Shown here: positions 1-12,848 of the stretch, piece by piece | Position numbering within the stretch: the stretch's first letter is position 1 | Layout: the number at the start of each line of letters is the position of its first letter | Assembly (NCBI GenBank): GCA_030544235.1 | Contig: CM060477.1 | Span: forward strand, 5,848,934 to 5,912,933 | Source: Lepturacanthus savala | Lineage: Eukaryota > Chordata > Actinopteri > Scombriformes > Trichiuridae | DNA: 64,000 bases | Direction: 5' to 3' | The notes under the pieces: model-generated | The model's database searches: none | The model's input: only the letters and a program-made list of their open reading frames with translations | What the model was told of the DNA's origin: nothing | Program-made: the position numbers and the translations under genes

Positions 1-144
1 TCACCTTTCTCCATGTGTGTCCCTCCCTCTCTCTCTTTCTCAGCACACGTCTACGATGCAGTGTTTTAATATCACATTTGCATTCGGTTCAGAACATGTC
101 ATCCTGATCTTGTCTTGTCTGGCAGTGGACCCACGTCTATCCAT

Positions 145-420
145 GTTCTACTGTTCAAAAGTTTGGGGTCACTTGGAAATATCCTTATTTTTGAAAGTAA
201 AACACTGTTTTTTTTTCAATGAAGATAACTTTAAGGTGGATAGGAGGAAGATAACATAGGTGTATAGAGGTGCATTTCCAGCAACTATCACTCCAGTGTT
301 CTAATGGTACAATGTGTTTACTCATTGCATCAGATACAATTGTCAATTCATTTTACAACTCATGGTGGTAAATAAAAGTGTGACGTTTGGGTGACTCCAT
401 CTTTTAAACAGTAGTGTATA
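145..420. mobile_element. Short Tc1/mariner-like non-autonomous element
   Basis: The left end reads TACTGTTCAAAAGTTTGGGG and the right end, read on the other strand, TATACACTACTGTTTAAAAG, so the ends are imperfect inverted repeats of about 30 bp. The right end stops in GTGTATA. These ends resemble those of fish Tc1-like elements as I remember them. No transposase reading frame remains in the 276 bp. The family name is inference; the inverted repeats are seen directly. Confidence 0.55.
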
Positions 421-1565
421 GTGCAAAGCAAGCTTCAAAAGGATGATGCGTTCAGGAGCAGGGAAGAAAACTTTCTTAAAAAAAAAAAAAAAAAAGAAAT
501 TTCATATTCATCATATTTCTTTTACATCTCATTATTGTCTTTTCACTATTTTCGATGCTTTGGCAATATTATTCACGTGAAATGCAGGCCAATAAAGCAA
601 TATAAATATTGAATTGAACTGAGGGAGAGGAAGTAATAGAGAGGCTTTGAGCTGCAGCAGCAGTGGGTGGGTTTGTGTGTATGTGTGTGTGTGTGTATGT
701 GTGCTCCCGGTTAGCGCTCAGCTGGCTGATATGAAGGAAGCCAGAGCACACCTGAGGAATAAACATGACAGATGCTGATAGACCCTGACACAGACTGATA
801 AGCGCTCTTCCACAGTCCTCCCGTGCTGTCCACAGCGGTGCGGAAACCTTAGTGTGCAGCGCACCGAGCCCGCCTTCCCCACCGCCACCATCGCAGCCGC
901 CAGGCATAGGCTGCACACAGTCCCACCTGGTGAGGCTGGAAACCATACTTTTGTTTTTTTTTTAACTGCGATTATTCATCTCACCTTGGTCACCAGCATA
1001 TTTTATTAATATCCTGAGGCTTGATTGAGCACCACTTCCAAATCTAAGTGTAACGATGTAGAGTAGGGTAACACAAAAAAGAATTAAAGAAATGAATGAT
1101 GAGATGCCAACATTACACCCTTAACACATCTGCTTTTTCTCCCTTATTAAAAATATAATTTTTTGTACATGTGGTGTTTTTCATTTCAAAAAGTTGAAAT
1201 GCTTGGACAGATGTCTCCTGCTTCACTGTAAAGTCCATTCCTTAACGTTTGTGCACTTAAGTTTCCACATCACACTTGTGTACGTTGCACCAGATGATCT
1301 ATGCACACGATCGCCTCCAAACTAGCTGTGATCACAGTCACAAATCACCAGGGGTGTAACTATGTGCCGTGCCAGGAAATTTCACTGTACGAAAACATCG
1401 CGATAAGTGTCGTGGAGGTGACAAACTGTAGCCTGATACAAGGACATAAGTTGTCCATTCAGTACAAGAAAGCACAGATTTCTTTTTCAGTGTATTGATT
1501 TTGTTTTAACAGTTTCCAGTGCTTGTTGTTTCAATGGCATGTGCACGATAGGATTTATAATCGCA

Positions 1566-1602
1566 ATCCAAGATGCCTCCTTGGTACACAGGCATCTTGG
1601 AT
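1566..1602. repeat. Perfect 12-bp inverted repeat (hairpin)
   Basis: ATCCAAGATGCC at 1566-1577 is followed after 13 bases by its exact reverse complement GGCATCTTGGAT at 1591-1602. It stands alone in noncoding DNA with no T-run after it. Confidence 0.85.
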
Positions 1603-3789
1603 GCTCTATTTTGGATATAACTGGAAACTGAGTGGCTGACAAGGTGCAAACAATCTGCAAACACTGTAAGAAAACCCTGGTCTTCACAGTGGTTAATGCT
1701 AGCAACATGCAAAATCGCATGCGCATATAACTGAAATAAAGTCACATAAAGATGCATATCATGCATCTGCATATCTGAGGTTTACTTTTAGCTTTAGGAA
1801 ATAGCTGGCCTGACTTTCTGTTTAAGAGTATTACAAACTGTAACAATAGGGCAAAAGCACAGCATAGTGTTGTATTTTGTGTCCAAGACCAATGTTTCCA
1901 GTCTCATCAAGGTCGTTAAATAAAAATACAGCTGTAATATCACATCCTTATTGTGACCTCAATATACTGTACAGTATCATGAGATTAGTGCATTGTTACA
2001 CCCCTACAAATCACAGCTCTATACCCACAAACACATACATAGAACTCTCCATTTTCAGCAGATTAATATCAAAAACCTCCAAGTTGCAAACCTTTGCATG
2101 TACATCATTCTGTACAGTGAAGCTCAAAAATCCAACAAGAAGGGAAATATATGCTTGACAATAATACTTACACATATGTATATTATTAATATATTAAACT
2201 TAAAGTAAGTTTTTTTTTCTGAAGTCATAGTAGTAGTTGGAAATTTTGCATGTTTTCCCCCATCGTTGTTGCTCTCTGGTGCTTGTTAAAACACTTATAA
2301 TTTCTATTGACCCAGCCCCATTGATCGGTCTGTTTATACACACACACCTAATCAATTGTAACCTGGCTCGAACTGATCCCTATCACTCTCAATTACGCCA
2401 GGTTTTGGTCTGCTGATACTCTCCCGGGCCTCTAAATATGTGGACTCTGCATCATGCTAACTGGTATCGGATCCTCCGTTGGTCTGACCGGCTGGAATCA
2501 ATAAATGCAGAGAGGATCCCATTGCAGCAGCGGCTGCAGCAGCTATAGAGAGTCGGAAAGTTACGCAGCCGCAGGACAGAGGATCTACTGGGAAAGGCAT
2601 ATCTCACCACCTAAAAACAATGTACTACTACCTTTTCTGCATGATGTCTTAATCCTACACTTGTCATTGCTGTGGGCAAGCAACCGTTTGTCTGTATCCA
2701 GAGTTAACCTCTTGAGATCCCCGAAGTGATGGAAAATATATAGCAAAAATTGCTGTTGAAAGAATATGAAGTTATTTCAGGGAATAGACTATGTACAGTG
2801 TAGCGTATGATGGTGTGGAATAATACATAATTGTAACACAATTTTAACATAACCTCCCACCCATAGAACTCATCACACTCTGCTGGCGAAGGCCAAACAC
2901 AGACACAGGCACAGTGGAAAGGGGAGAACAAAGTTTATTAAGTAATATCCATGATCCTGAAGGTGGGTTGATGTCCGGAATGGTGTGGGAGGACGGCTGA
3001 GAGGAGACTCCGATGAAAGTGAGTTGCTGACGGACTTGAGTGGTTGGTGGGATGGCTGGGAGGTAGGCTGGAGTGGCACAGAGAAAAGGAAAGTGAAAAT
3101 CCAAGGACGGGGGAAATGACTTCAGTGTCAAAAGGCTGGATTCTCTGTACAAACAGGCAATGTTGACTGAGAGGCGATTCAGCAGAGAGTGAAGATCAGG
3201 GCAGGGTTAAAATACTGGCTGGTAACAAGCTGGCTCCTTGATTGCTGAGGAGGATCAGGTATAAAGTCTAGTTTATACATCTGTGGATGTATCTACGCCG
3301 TCAATGTGACGCAGGCATTGAGCGTTTGAAGTTTTGCATTGATGGAACGCGACGCTCTAACACATATTCCTTTTTTGCCCATATTTTCTTTCTTTCTTGT
3401 ATTGGATTTTTTTTGCCAGATTTTTTTTTTCCTAGTACCAGATTTTTTCTTTTTTTTGCCTTATACTCCTTCGTACAACCAGGATGGAGCATGTGTTTTT
3501 TGTAGCTCGTTCATATCGAAGAGCAAACGCTTTTATTGCAATTGTTGAAGCGAAGGCTATAGTGAAGCCCTGTACGATCCCCACGGCTGAGCATAGTAAG
3601 GATTTTTTGGAGATGCAGGGGTATGCTATGATGGCATAGCTATATATGCAGAAATATAAATCCACCATGACTATAAGTATAAATCCACCACTACAGTCAC
3701 TTCATTAAAACTTGCACAAATATTATCATACTGTGTTTTTTTATTTAAATACCTCCACCTCAACCATAATGCACGACGCATGCTGTGTA

Positions 3790-3970
3790 TGCTTATACGG
3801 GTACATTTGTACTCTGTATATAATGTATATATAGTGTTATAATGTGTATTTTATTTAGATATTTTCTTTATTTTTTATAAAACGTATCTTTTATGTCATT
3901 GATTGACTGTATCTAAGGTGTGGTAATACACAAATTTCCCCGATGTGGGATCAATAAAGTTTCTTATTCA
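3790..3970 (+). mobile_element. LINE-like 3' tail fragment
   Basis: The segment ends in CCCCGATGTGGGATCAATAAAG, shown here by its 3' part GGGATCAATAAAG, which is a common 3' end of fish non-LTR retrotransposons. A similar end occurs inside an hsp90aa1.2 intron near 48021. Only the tail is visible. The left boundary is a guess. Confidence 0.4.
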
Positions 3971-5982
3971 ACTAGCCTTAAATGTAGTGCAGTGTAGTGC
4001 AGAGGTGGGGGGCAGGGAACATACAGAACATCACAGGGCAGCAGGTGTCATCTAAATGACAGTATAACAACCATTCTTCACAAGAACGTGTGTTAATTTC
4101 TTCACATCCTGTTTGATCTATATGTATTCTACTAGTAGTTTGCAGAAGACAGATAGTTAAGGCATTGTTATTTAGTTAGTGGTTAAAAGTCTCTTGCTAT
4201 GAATATACTTTAAATAAGCAAAAACAACAAATTCAAAAGTGGACAAAGAAGGACAACCTGTAACAGGAAAACAACACAATCATTACATATTCAATTAAAT
4301 CCTTTAATCCAAAAAGGAGTGGGAAGAAGTCCAAATTCATTTAATCCCACTCCTTCTCTATAAATTATTAATGAATAGTTGTTTAGCTTCCTCTTCCAGT
4401 TACATTATTTGCTTATTTATTTCTATAAAAATAAGTAGAGTAACCAAAGAGGAAGAGCAGTAACAAATATATATGTTTTTGTCACAATTTTATGAATTTA
4501 ATTAATGAATTGACGGTTTAACATGGAGAGGATAAGCAGCAAAAAAATTCTTATAATACTTTGTTTATTGATTGATTGTACTGGCATTGTATTATATCCT
4601 GTGTTCTTTTTTTCGGTCTTGTGATTGCTTTTTTTGTGTGTGTGTGTGTGATGTGTTATTTCGGCTAATAACCTTTATTATTATTATCGGCTACACAAAA
4701 TATGTTTATTAACAGATGAAACATGAGATTAAAATAATCCAGGATTACATATTACAATTATACAGGGAATGAGAGTTGTTTTTAGTCCAAACTGGAGCCA
4801 ATCAGCCTCCAAAAAGCTCAGCCGCCTTGATCTTGTGAGCTCAAGTCGGACACAAATCTAACTGGAGTCTGTGCGGGCCTGGCTCATCTCAAACATGCCT
4901 ATTAGTACTGAAATTGAAAGGCTGGGAAGGAATCCTTTCTGCCAGGCTGACTTCTGGAAAGGCATCCTTTTAGCACAGGTATCCATAAAGGGAAGCTGTG
5001 ACTTCAAATAATAACAAGAATGCATGTATTCTTCCTTATCTATTCTTCTTAATGCTTTCTTTAACATGCTTTACTTCATGTTTGTTGTGAAGCACTTTGA
5101 GCTGCATTTCTGTACAAATAATAATCCAGACACACTGGAAGAAGAGTAGTCACATAAAGAATATTATAACAGCACTCTTCTGAGGTGCTTTTCTGAAAGC
5201 AGGGAGAATGGTAGATGACGCAAATTCTGAATTACGCCTGTTTGTGCAGGGGGAAAAAAAAATCACTCTGCACCACCCTCACTATCACTCAAGAGAAAAA
5301 CGTCCCTCTCTGCAATGAGAGCACGTGTGTCATATTTAAGGCCAGTCATTTTCTGCCATGTCGGTGGCTCTGCAGAGATGTTGCTCGTAATAGCCAGAGG
5401 CGTAATGGTTATGGTAGGAGTGGGTTTTACAATAAAAAAAAATAAGTAAGAAGGGCTGGAACTGGTGTAAGCAGGAACCCCTGCTCTCTGTGCCTCCATC
5501 TGAGCTGCTGAGGTTTTTTTTTTTTTTTTTTTTTTCAAACAGCTCTCTGATCCTCTGGCTGCATCGTTCATCCTGAAAAACAGAGCTGCATCTGTCGCAT
5601 TGTCCCTCGGCGAATCGTCCGCCGGCCGAATTACCTCCTTCAAATATTCACTTTGGATGAAAAAGCGTCACGTGCTCATTACTCCCGAACCCGACCAGAA
5701 ACCAGCGGAGATGTTGGCCGCTTTAAACAATCAAACATGCGTGGCGCTTTATTTTCCGTCTTGGGTTAGAAGTGCGAGAGGTCAAGCGGTATAGAGGGGG
5801 ACTATTGGATGCCACAGACGTCTCACAACTAGAGGCACAGAGGAAAGAATTAGCAACTGCTAATAAGATCAGTAGGCGGCAGCTGTTTGCTCATCTTCAA
5901 CATCTGTTCATCGCATCATATCAAACAATTAAGGATTTTACAATCCGGAGGAAAGAAATCATGTGGAGGTGATGTAGCAACA

Positions 5983-6406
5983 TACAGCTCTGGAAAAAAA
6001 ATAAGAGGCCACTGCAAAATTATCACTTTTTACTACTTCTAGGTATGTGTTTGGGCACATTTGTGTTTGAGTTTTGATTGAAAAATATATGTTGATGTTT
6101 TCAAACCTCAAAAATTGCAAAGAAACAAGATCAAATTCATTTTAAAACAACATAATATTAATGTTTACACTTAGGAAGAGTTCAGAAATCAATACTTGGT
6201 GCAATAACACCATTGTTTTAACTTAATCACAGCTTTCATGCGTCTATGCATGCTCTCCACAAGTCTTTACCATTGTTCTTGGGTGACTTTATTCCACTCC
6301 AGAATGAGGTGTGCATGTGTTCAACAGACACTGGAATGGAATGGCTGGAATACATGTAGAGATGCTGATTTCAGAATAAAATGCAGTTTTTTTTCCCAGA
6401 ACTGTA
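5983..6406. mobile_element. Deleted Tc1/mariner-like element
   Basis: The left terminus TACAGCTCTGGAAAAAAA and the right terminus, read on the minus strand, TACAGTTCTGGGAAAAAA are inverted repeats, each beginning with the TA expected of a Tc1/mariner insertion. The interior (about 6175-6300) keeps a stretch resembling the transposase region of this common fish family, but most of the roughly 1.5-kb full element is gone, so it cannot move by itself. Confidence 0.7.
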
Positions 6407-7157
6407 TTTACATACTAGGGTTGCACATATGGAAATCACCTATCGATCCATCATAATGTCTTACTCTCCTGTCAACCATCCATACCGCATGTAGACGATA
6501 TCCCGCTCCTTTAGTATGCACTTCAACATAATATTCATGCAAATCCCGTTAAATATTCAAGTCCACTCAGGCTGCTGAAGAGATTCATAAACGTGGGTAA
6601 TGAAAAATGTTAGCATGGGTCATATTGAGGCCAGGTATTGTGAATTCAAAGGTTAACACCGAACCCAGTGTACAAAAGAGATTGACAGACGTGGCTATGC
6701 GGAGATATTTCCATATTGCATGACCGGTTATGGTTATGTCTCGTCTCTTGAAGGGGATAAAGTACATGAACACACCTCCACTCACACCTCCAGCTCAGTG
6801 AATATGCGCCGCATATGTGTGCATGATGGGGGATTATAGTGAGGGACCGACCGGTTGAGTAAAGTATATGGTGTGATTGCCCAGCCGTGACCTATGTGAG
6901 AAATAAATTATAATGCTGACAGAACATCACATCCTCTTAGCCCGGGGACAAGCTGAAAGATGAGGTCCTCCGTGACACCATTTCTTCGCGGATTGTTAAA
7001 TGCCACTGTTTGATCTTTTCCATTTATGAGTAATATTTTTTTCTGCTGCCCCTGAGCGCTGCACTGCACTAAGCTACATACGGCGGGCCAGTCAAAGTTC
7101 AATTAGACAAGCCCAGAGCTGACAGTCTGACCGAGGCTGATTCTTACCGTTCTGCAG

Positions 7158-7190
<33 letters not shown>

Positions 7191-7983
7191 ACATCCTGTC
7201 ACCTCACCTTCCAGTGCACACAGGCACCATGCCTGCCTCCTCTCTCACCTGTGGTGCAAGACTGCCCCCATAGGCACATACAGGATTTGCAGCTTTTTTT
7301 TAAATTCAATGGACGGCCGGAGAACAGACTGTGATTCATTGACTGCACAATTTGGCTTGTGAGGGTCGGTGTAATACGTCATCATCTCGTGTTTTTTTTG
7401 TGTTTGTTTGTTTTATTCACAGTGTTGTAAACTAGGCTCTGGAACGGGATCCGTGGCATCAACGTAAATCTCCGCTGTCATAAACGAGATCTTTCACTCC
7501 TGTGGAGGATGAATGTCCGCAACCTCCAAAAAAAACAGCTCCTTCGCAGTGGATCAGCTGCACAAGGCTGTTTGATGGATTCCTCCACATGCACAGTGTT
7601 ATTTATGAAATTGGGAAATATTAAAAAAAAAAAAAAAAAAAATGATACGGTACATGCTGAATACCAAACAACCTCACGCAGCCTACTTTTTCAATTTGTC
7701 ATTTTTGGTAAGAAACACATTTTTCATTTTTTGGCTCAAACATTTTGCAGACATGTGTTCTATATCTTCCTATCATCATATTTAGAGTGAAATTACAGGT
7801 TTTTAATCAAGTACTATACAGTTTTAGGAACTTGTTCTTTACTTGAATATTTCCATTTGATGGTATCTAATGTACACTCCACTACGGGTTGCTGATGACA
7901 TCCGAGAAGCTATATTTGCCGTAAAAACATGAAAAACATGAACAGTTCTTATTCCCATGCACCTCCATGCATGTATCTATATG
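6407..7983. other. Noncoding stretch
   Basis: No gene is supported. The stretch holds a (CA)15 microsatellite at 7159-7188, a poly-A run near 7623-7641 and otherwise unremarkable unique sequence. Confidence 0.5.
7159..7188. repeat. (CA)15 microsatellite
   Basis: Uninterrupted CA dinucleotides. Confidence 0.95.
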
Positions 7984-8197
7984 TATAGACCTCTTTCACT
8001 GCTGCCGTATTGACATAGGAAATTGTAGGTAAACACAGGTGTTACCAATGATAATAATTAAGTTCCCATTCATGGTGCTGCTATTGTGGCTGTTGACTCG
8101 CTGGAGGCTCTGCTACACTGAATTTAACTGTAATTAGTATCAGTGGTAACACCTGTGTGCTATTTCATGTCAATACGGATGCTGGCAAAAGTTGATT
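7984..8197. mobile_element. MITE with long inverted repeats, copy A
   Basis: About 60 bp at each end are inverted repeats. Both arms contain the core ACAGGTGTTACC, and the outer part CCGTATTGACAT also occurs on both arms. Related copies lie at 20476-20682, 27520-27690 and 38546-38721. There is no coding capacity. Superfamily is unknown because I cannot define a clean target-site duplication. Confidence 0.6.
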
Positions 8198-8482
8198 GTT
8201 CTGGTACAAAAAAAAAACTTGACATTCTAAATTGGGAATAATTACACTATGGATTGCAGGTTGTAATCTAAAGTGTTATCATTTTTTTTATTTGGAAACT
8301 CTACAAATTGTGCCAAGGTTTTGGTCTGATATGATTCGACGATCTTCACACATATTTGATATTTCTGTGCTTCATAAACTATGTTTTTCCTTCTTGGTTA
8401 TTCTGTCATTTGTTTCAGTCTGATAACATCTTGCTGTAAGACTCTCTCACTACTTCATCCTCTGAACAGTCACACTGACAAT

Positions 8483-9123
8483 TAGTGATGGGAATTTCAG
8501 CTTTTTTCAGTGAGCCGGATCGTTTGGCTCAGCTCACTAAGAAGAGACGGAGCTTTCGGCTCCCAAACGGCTCTACATTTCACCACTTATACCTTTTGTA
8601 ATTCAGCCAAATTCAGTGCCGTTGAACACATATTTCAATAAACTGTTGTAGCCAATTAGATTTACAGTTGTAAATTCCCTTGTAACTTGCTACACAAAGC
8701 AGATAGACAATGCCTATAGAAACCCAAGCATAGAAAAAGATATTTTGATATTTAATATTTTAATTAAAACACATACACCTAACTCCACTCAAATGAATGT
8801 GCTTCCTTAAAATAAATCCAAAATGTTTTATTATAGAATAAAAAAAAAATAATAAACAACAATAAAAAGAATTATAATACAATCTGCTACCCCCACCCTT
8901 ACCTGCTTTGTGGGATGACCCTTGTCGACCCTTACATGACCTGTTGCACAGCATGCATGTGACACCCATAGCCCCTGCAGGTACTTTTCCAAAAGAGAAA
9001 ATTAAACAAAAAAGGAGAAAAAAAAAAAAGAAAAAGTCATGGATGAACGTGAGCTGGCTCCCATCATTCACTTCAAAGAGCCGGATCTTTAAACCGGCTC
9101 ATTCGTGACCGACACATCACCTA
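8483..9123. mobile_element. hAT-type non-autonomous element with 8-bp target duplication
   Basis: The left end is TAGTGATGGGAA and the right end, read on the minus strand, is TAGGTGATGTGT. Flanking 8-mers are CTGACAAT (8475-8482) and ATGACAAT (9124-9131), seven of eight identical, as expected for a hAT insertion. Subterminal GAGCCGGATC and GGCTC motifs recur in both orientations. Inside are poly-A/T runs but no transposase. Confidence 0.65.
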
Positions 9124-9131
9124 ATGACAAT

Positions 9132-10280
9132 GGCTTTGCTCCATTTCGATGTCCCAGTAAGCTGAGACACAAGATTCAGCAGAACCCTAGCGGTTATTAA
9201 TTACACCTGTGCTTCTCCTGCTGTGAAATGTCAGCCATGAACCGGCCTGTGCAGCATTTCATATTTCATGAGCGGCTGCTGCTACTGACATTTTTATGTA
9301 ACATTAGCCTAAAGAGTCTTAGTCTGGAAATATCTTCGTCGATTGATATGGACCACACAGTCTGCTTCGTGGCTATTGCCTGAGCGTTTTCTCAGTATTA
9401 AGCGGCCCTGACTTCTACAGAGAAATTAATGTTTGCTAAAGTCATCGAATTCTAAACTGAGGCTTTGCAGCTGAAGAATGCCTTTTCTGTGGCGGTTTGA
9501 AAATTAGACCCTGTTTGACTGGAACAATTGAGTCAGCCTGGTGCTCCACTGGGCTGTAATAAAGCTCTACTCACTTCTCATGGGAAAATACTGAAACAAA
9601 AAAAAAAAAACAAGACTAAGGGAACCCACTACATGGCCGGATGCTTTAGACAATTAGTAAAAATGCGGTCAGTTATTTACAGGGGCAGCTAGTGGCGTTT
9701 GGAGCATATCCTGAAATGCAAGGTTTATAAATTCATCTGTAATTGTCTGTAGTGTATTAGCCTGGCTAACACCAGACCTCAAATCACTTGATATTGAGCC
9801 TGGGCGTCCGTTCATTTGTTCGTATTGGAGTGAGTCATTTATTGGGTGGTACAAATGTCAGTCAAATGCGTCTGTACGGAGCTTTTAGCCAATGCCTTCA
9901 AACATACCCAATAGTCTACCTGATACATGATAGTTTAACGCTAAAAGCTGCTAATTTTAACTAAACTTATGGTCTAAATTACATGGAACACTAAGGCTGC
10001 ATTAAAGGTAAATCACCATCTGCCACCATGTTGGATTGTCATCATCTTGCTGCACCCTCCTCCGTTCTGTCATTGGTTCCCTAGATGAGGGGAAAATTGG
10101 GTCCTTGGTGTCCAAACTAAACATCACAGTGAAGTGAATTTGCTTGCAATGACAGATGGATATACCCAGGCTAACAGAGTACATGATTACATGGTTAAGT
10201 TAATTCTGTTGCTGTTTATTTAGAGTGATTGCCATTAATGCTATTTTATCTGCATTGTCTATCCTGTGTCTTTTTGGAGT
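9132..10280. other. Noncoding stretch with a possible MITE
   Basis: No gene. Between about 9755 and 10180 the ends TTAGCCTGGCTAAC and, on the minus strand, TTAGCCTGGGTATA form a short inverted repeat that could bound a further MITE of about 425 bp. Confidence 0.35.
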
Positions 10281-10520
10281 GGTTTTGGCTCAGGAGGTAG
10301 AGCGGGTCTGCCACTAATCGCAGGGTTGGCAGTTGCCTCAGCTCTTCCCAATGTGTCCTTGAGCAAGACACTGAACTCGCAAGTTGCAACACATTGCTTG
10401 GCATTGCAGCTCCGCCATAATCTGTGTGTGTGAATAGGTGAATAAGAGGCAGAATTGTAAAGATCTTTGTTCTGACAATGTGGGGAAAAGGCGTACTATA
10501 TAAGTGCAGTCCATTTACCA
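10281..10520 (+). mobile_element. tRNA-derived SINE-like copy
   Basis: It starts with GGCTCAGGAGGTAGAGCGGG, an A-box-like head, and has a degraded B-box region (GGGTTGGCAGTTGCC). The body contains CCTTGAGCAAGACACTGAA and the tail ACTATATAAGTGCAGTCCATT, all typical of a widespread fish SINE as I remember it. The B box is damaged, so it is probably inactive. Confidence 0.6.
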
Positions 10521-11815
10521 TTTTATTGTATAGTAAAAGTGTGTGATTGATCAGCCAGTGATTATATTGGATGATATGGGGCCAATGATATTTCACAGTA
10601 GACATTCAGTAGTGTTTCCTGGGTCGTTTTTGTGACAGAGTGGGACTTACGACTCATTTACACGCCAACGCTCTTGAAACCAGGCTTTGATACTGACTTT
10701 GATCCTCGATCTATTAAAACGGTGTGTTACGCTGCCTGACCAGTAGTTGGCGTCGTACACTTTGCAACTCAACACCAATGAACTGCCGACTGTCATGGCT
10801 AACGCGCTACAGTGAGCATGTTGTGTCATTACACAGCTTCTGTGTATTGGTAGTGTTGCGTCTCCACATCTGAAACCAGATACCTTTATTCTTCATTTCT
10901 TAGGTTACTTTCATTCAAGCCCTCTTCGCCGTCTCCTTCTGTTTGCGACTCCATCGCGAAAATCTCTCCACCTCTCCAGTTACTATTGCCAAAAAGAAAA
11001 TGAGTGTGTCACGCACAAAAGATCTTGCAATTATCAATACTTAGAGCTGCTTACATCACAGAAATAGAAGGCTGTTATTTCTGTTTCTGCCTGCTGCACA
11101 TTTTCAAAAAGTCTTATTTCCCATCATCCATTCAGTTGAAATTGAAGGGGAGCATAACGAGTCCTTTTGAAAGAAACTTAGTGCCTCAATTGAAAGCAGG
11201 TAAGCCAACTGTAATGTTTCCATGCCAACATTTTCTATTCACTTATTAACCCTATCTAGGCGATGGATTGGGAGACCTGCGCAATGTGGCTGACTTTGGT
11301 TCCCAAGCTGTCGTGCACTATAATATATTTATAAGAGAGCATGTAGTTTACAAACTTTACATACATGCATGTGCGCACAGAGTCTCCTGGGACTGCAAAA
11401 GATTGATCCCCCCCCTCCACACACACACACACATGTACATTGTTACCGCAGCATATTTGTCACTTAGGGATAATAAAACGGGAGCATGCAGCTCACTGCC
11501 ACTCCCACCAATCTGTCTGCTCTCAGAGTGGCAGCACACGTCCTCACATCAGCACACAGCCTCTGACGGGTTGATGGAGAAGCAGCAGCCTCTTCATGTC
11601 ACTGATGTGACGAGGAATGAACAATGTTGTTTACAAGATGATTTGAGTAATTGGTCGTGCTCTCTGAAAGTCTGCATTTTAGCTTTCTGGGTAGTTTAAT
11701 ACTTGAATATTTGAATATCGTTCAAATATTCACACAACTCGGAAGCTTTGTGTCTTTTACTTTTTTACTTAAGTAAAAGTACATAAGTATTATGTCCAAA
11801 TCTTATGTCCACAAC
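10521..11815. other. Noncoding stretch
   Basis: No gene is supported. A short fragment of the AAGTA-rich dispersed repeat (TTACTTAAGTAAAAGTAC) lies near 11767-11790. Confidence 0.45.
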
Positions 11816-12420
11816 TTCTCCAGCTTATTCAAGAAGGCTCACCAGTGCCTCTTCTTCTTGACATCGTGGTGAACTTCTACGGCTGCACCATCCAGAGCAT
11901 CCTATTACAGTCTGGTATGGGAAATGCTCTGTCTTAGATCTGAAGGCTTTGCAGAGGGTGGTAAAAAACGCCCAGCGCTTCGCCGGAGCTTCACTTCCTG
12001 TCAGGACATTCACAGTATATGTTGCCTCAGGAGAGCAGCAAACATCACAAACATCGTGGGTTTTCACCGGGTACTCCGGCTTCCTCCCACAGTCCAAAAA
12101 CATGCTGAGGTTAACTGGAGACTCTAAATTGCCCGTAGGTGTGAGTGTGTGAGTGAATGGGGTGTATCCCTGCCTCTCGCCGTAACGTGCTGGGATAGGC
12201 TCCAGCAGACCATGTGACCCTAATGAGGAATAAGCAGGTATAGAAAATGACTGACTGACTATATATAGGCTGTATATAATATACATATATATTGCCTGTA
12301 CATAATGTACCATAGCTGTTTAAATTACTACTGAAGCACTTCTGGTTAGAGGCTACCTGCATTTTGTTGCTTTGTACTTAATTGACATATTAAATGACAA
12401 TAAAGTTGAATCTAATCTAA
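11816..12420 (+). mobile_element. LINE 3' fragment interrupted by a SINE-like module
   Basis: The left part (about 11816-12054) resembles the end of a LINE reverse-transcriptase protein, and the right part ends in ATGACAATAAAGTTGAATCT followed by CTAATCTAA, a typical LINE 3' end. Between them, about 12055-12255, sits a module with CCTCCCACAGTCCAAAAACA and GGATAGGCTCCAGCAGACC, typical of fish and vertebrate SINE bodies, ending in TGACTGACTGAC. The simplest reading is that the SINE inserted into the LINE. The reading frames across it are broken. Confidence 0.55.
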
Positions 12421-12848
12421 TAAGTATTACCAGCAAAATATACTTTTACAATATTAAAGTACTAGTTTACTCCCGTGGTTCCAAACTTAGGGCTCCGGCC
12501 CCTCCAGAGGGTCAAGAGATAAATCTGGCAGGTGATGAGATGATTAATGGGAGAGAAAAAAAAAAGGAAAAATTATGCTTTTATATACAAATCTGTTTTT
12601 AAAAATCTTTGATTTGTTTTGGTGAAATATTGGATCATTTGAACATTTATTGAAATGGAACCATATGAAAAGTTTAGAGGGAAAAAATCATTTGGTGGAG
12701 CTGTTAACAACTCACAGACATCTGAAACTGCTGTTTGCAAGATGTCAAAAGACGAGACGGTTGAAACCCGCTGGTTTCATCTTTAAAACGTTGTTGTATT
12801 TTGAATGCTTGTTAAAATATCCCCTGTGTTAAATCTGCTTCTCAAAAA

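Larger units (their letters stand above)
421..5982. other. Noncoding stretch, no supported gene
   Basis: AT-rich DNA with poly-A runs, a TG-rich microsatellite near 674-702, a perfect hairpin at 1566-1602 and a LINE-like 3' tail near 3790-3970. A GC-richer patch at about 600-930 ends in a good splice donor (CACCTG/GTGAGG, cut after 929) and could be an untranslated first exon of a gene lying elsewhere. None of the short reading frames here looks like a known protein. Confidence 0.5.

Noticed and set aside
11825..12313. 162-codon minus-strand frame
   Set aside because: It covers the LINE/SINE composite and is antisense to it.
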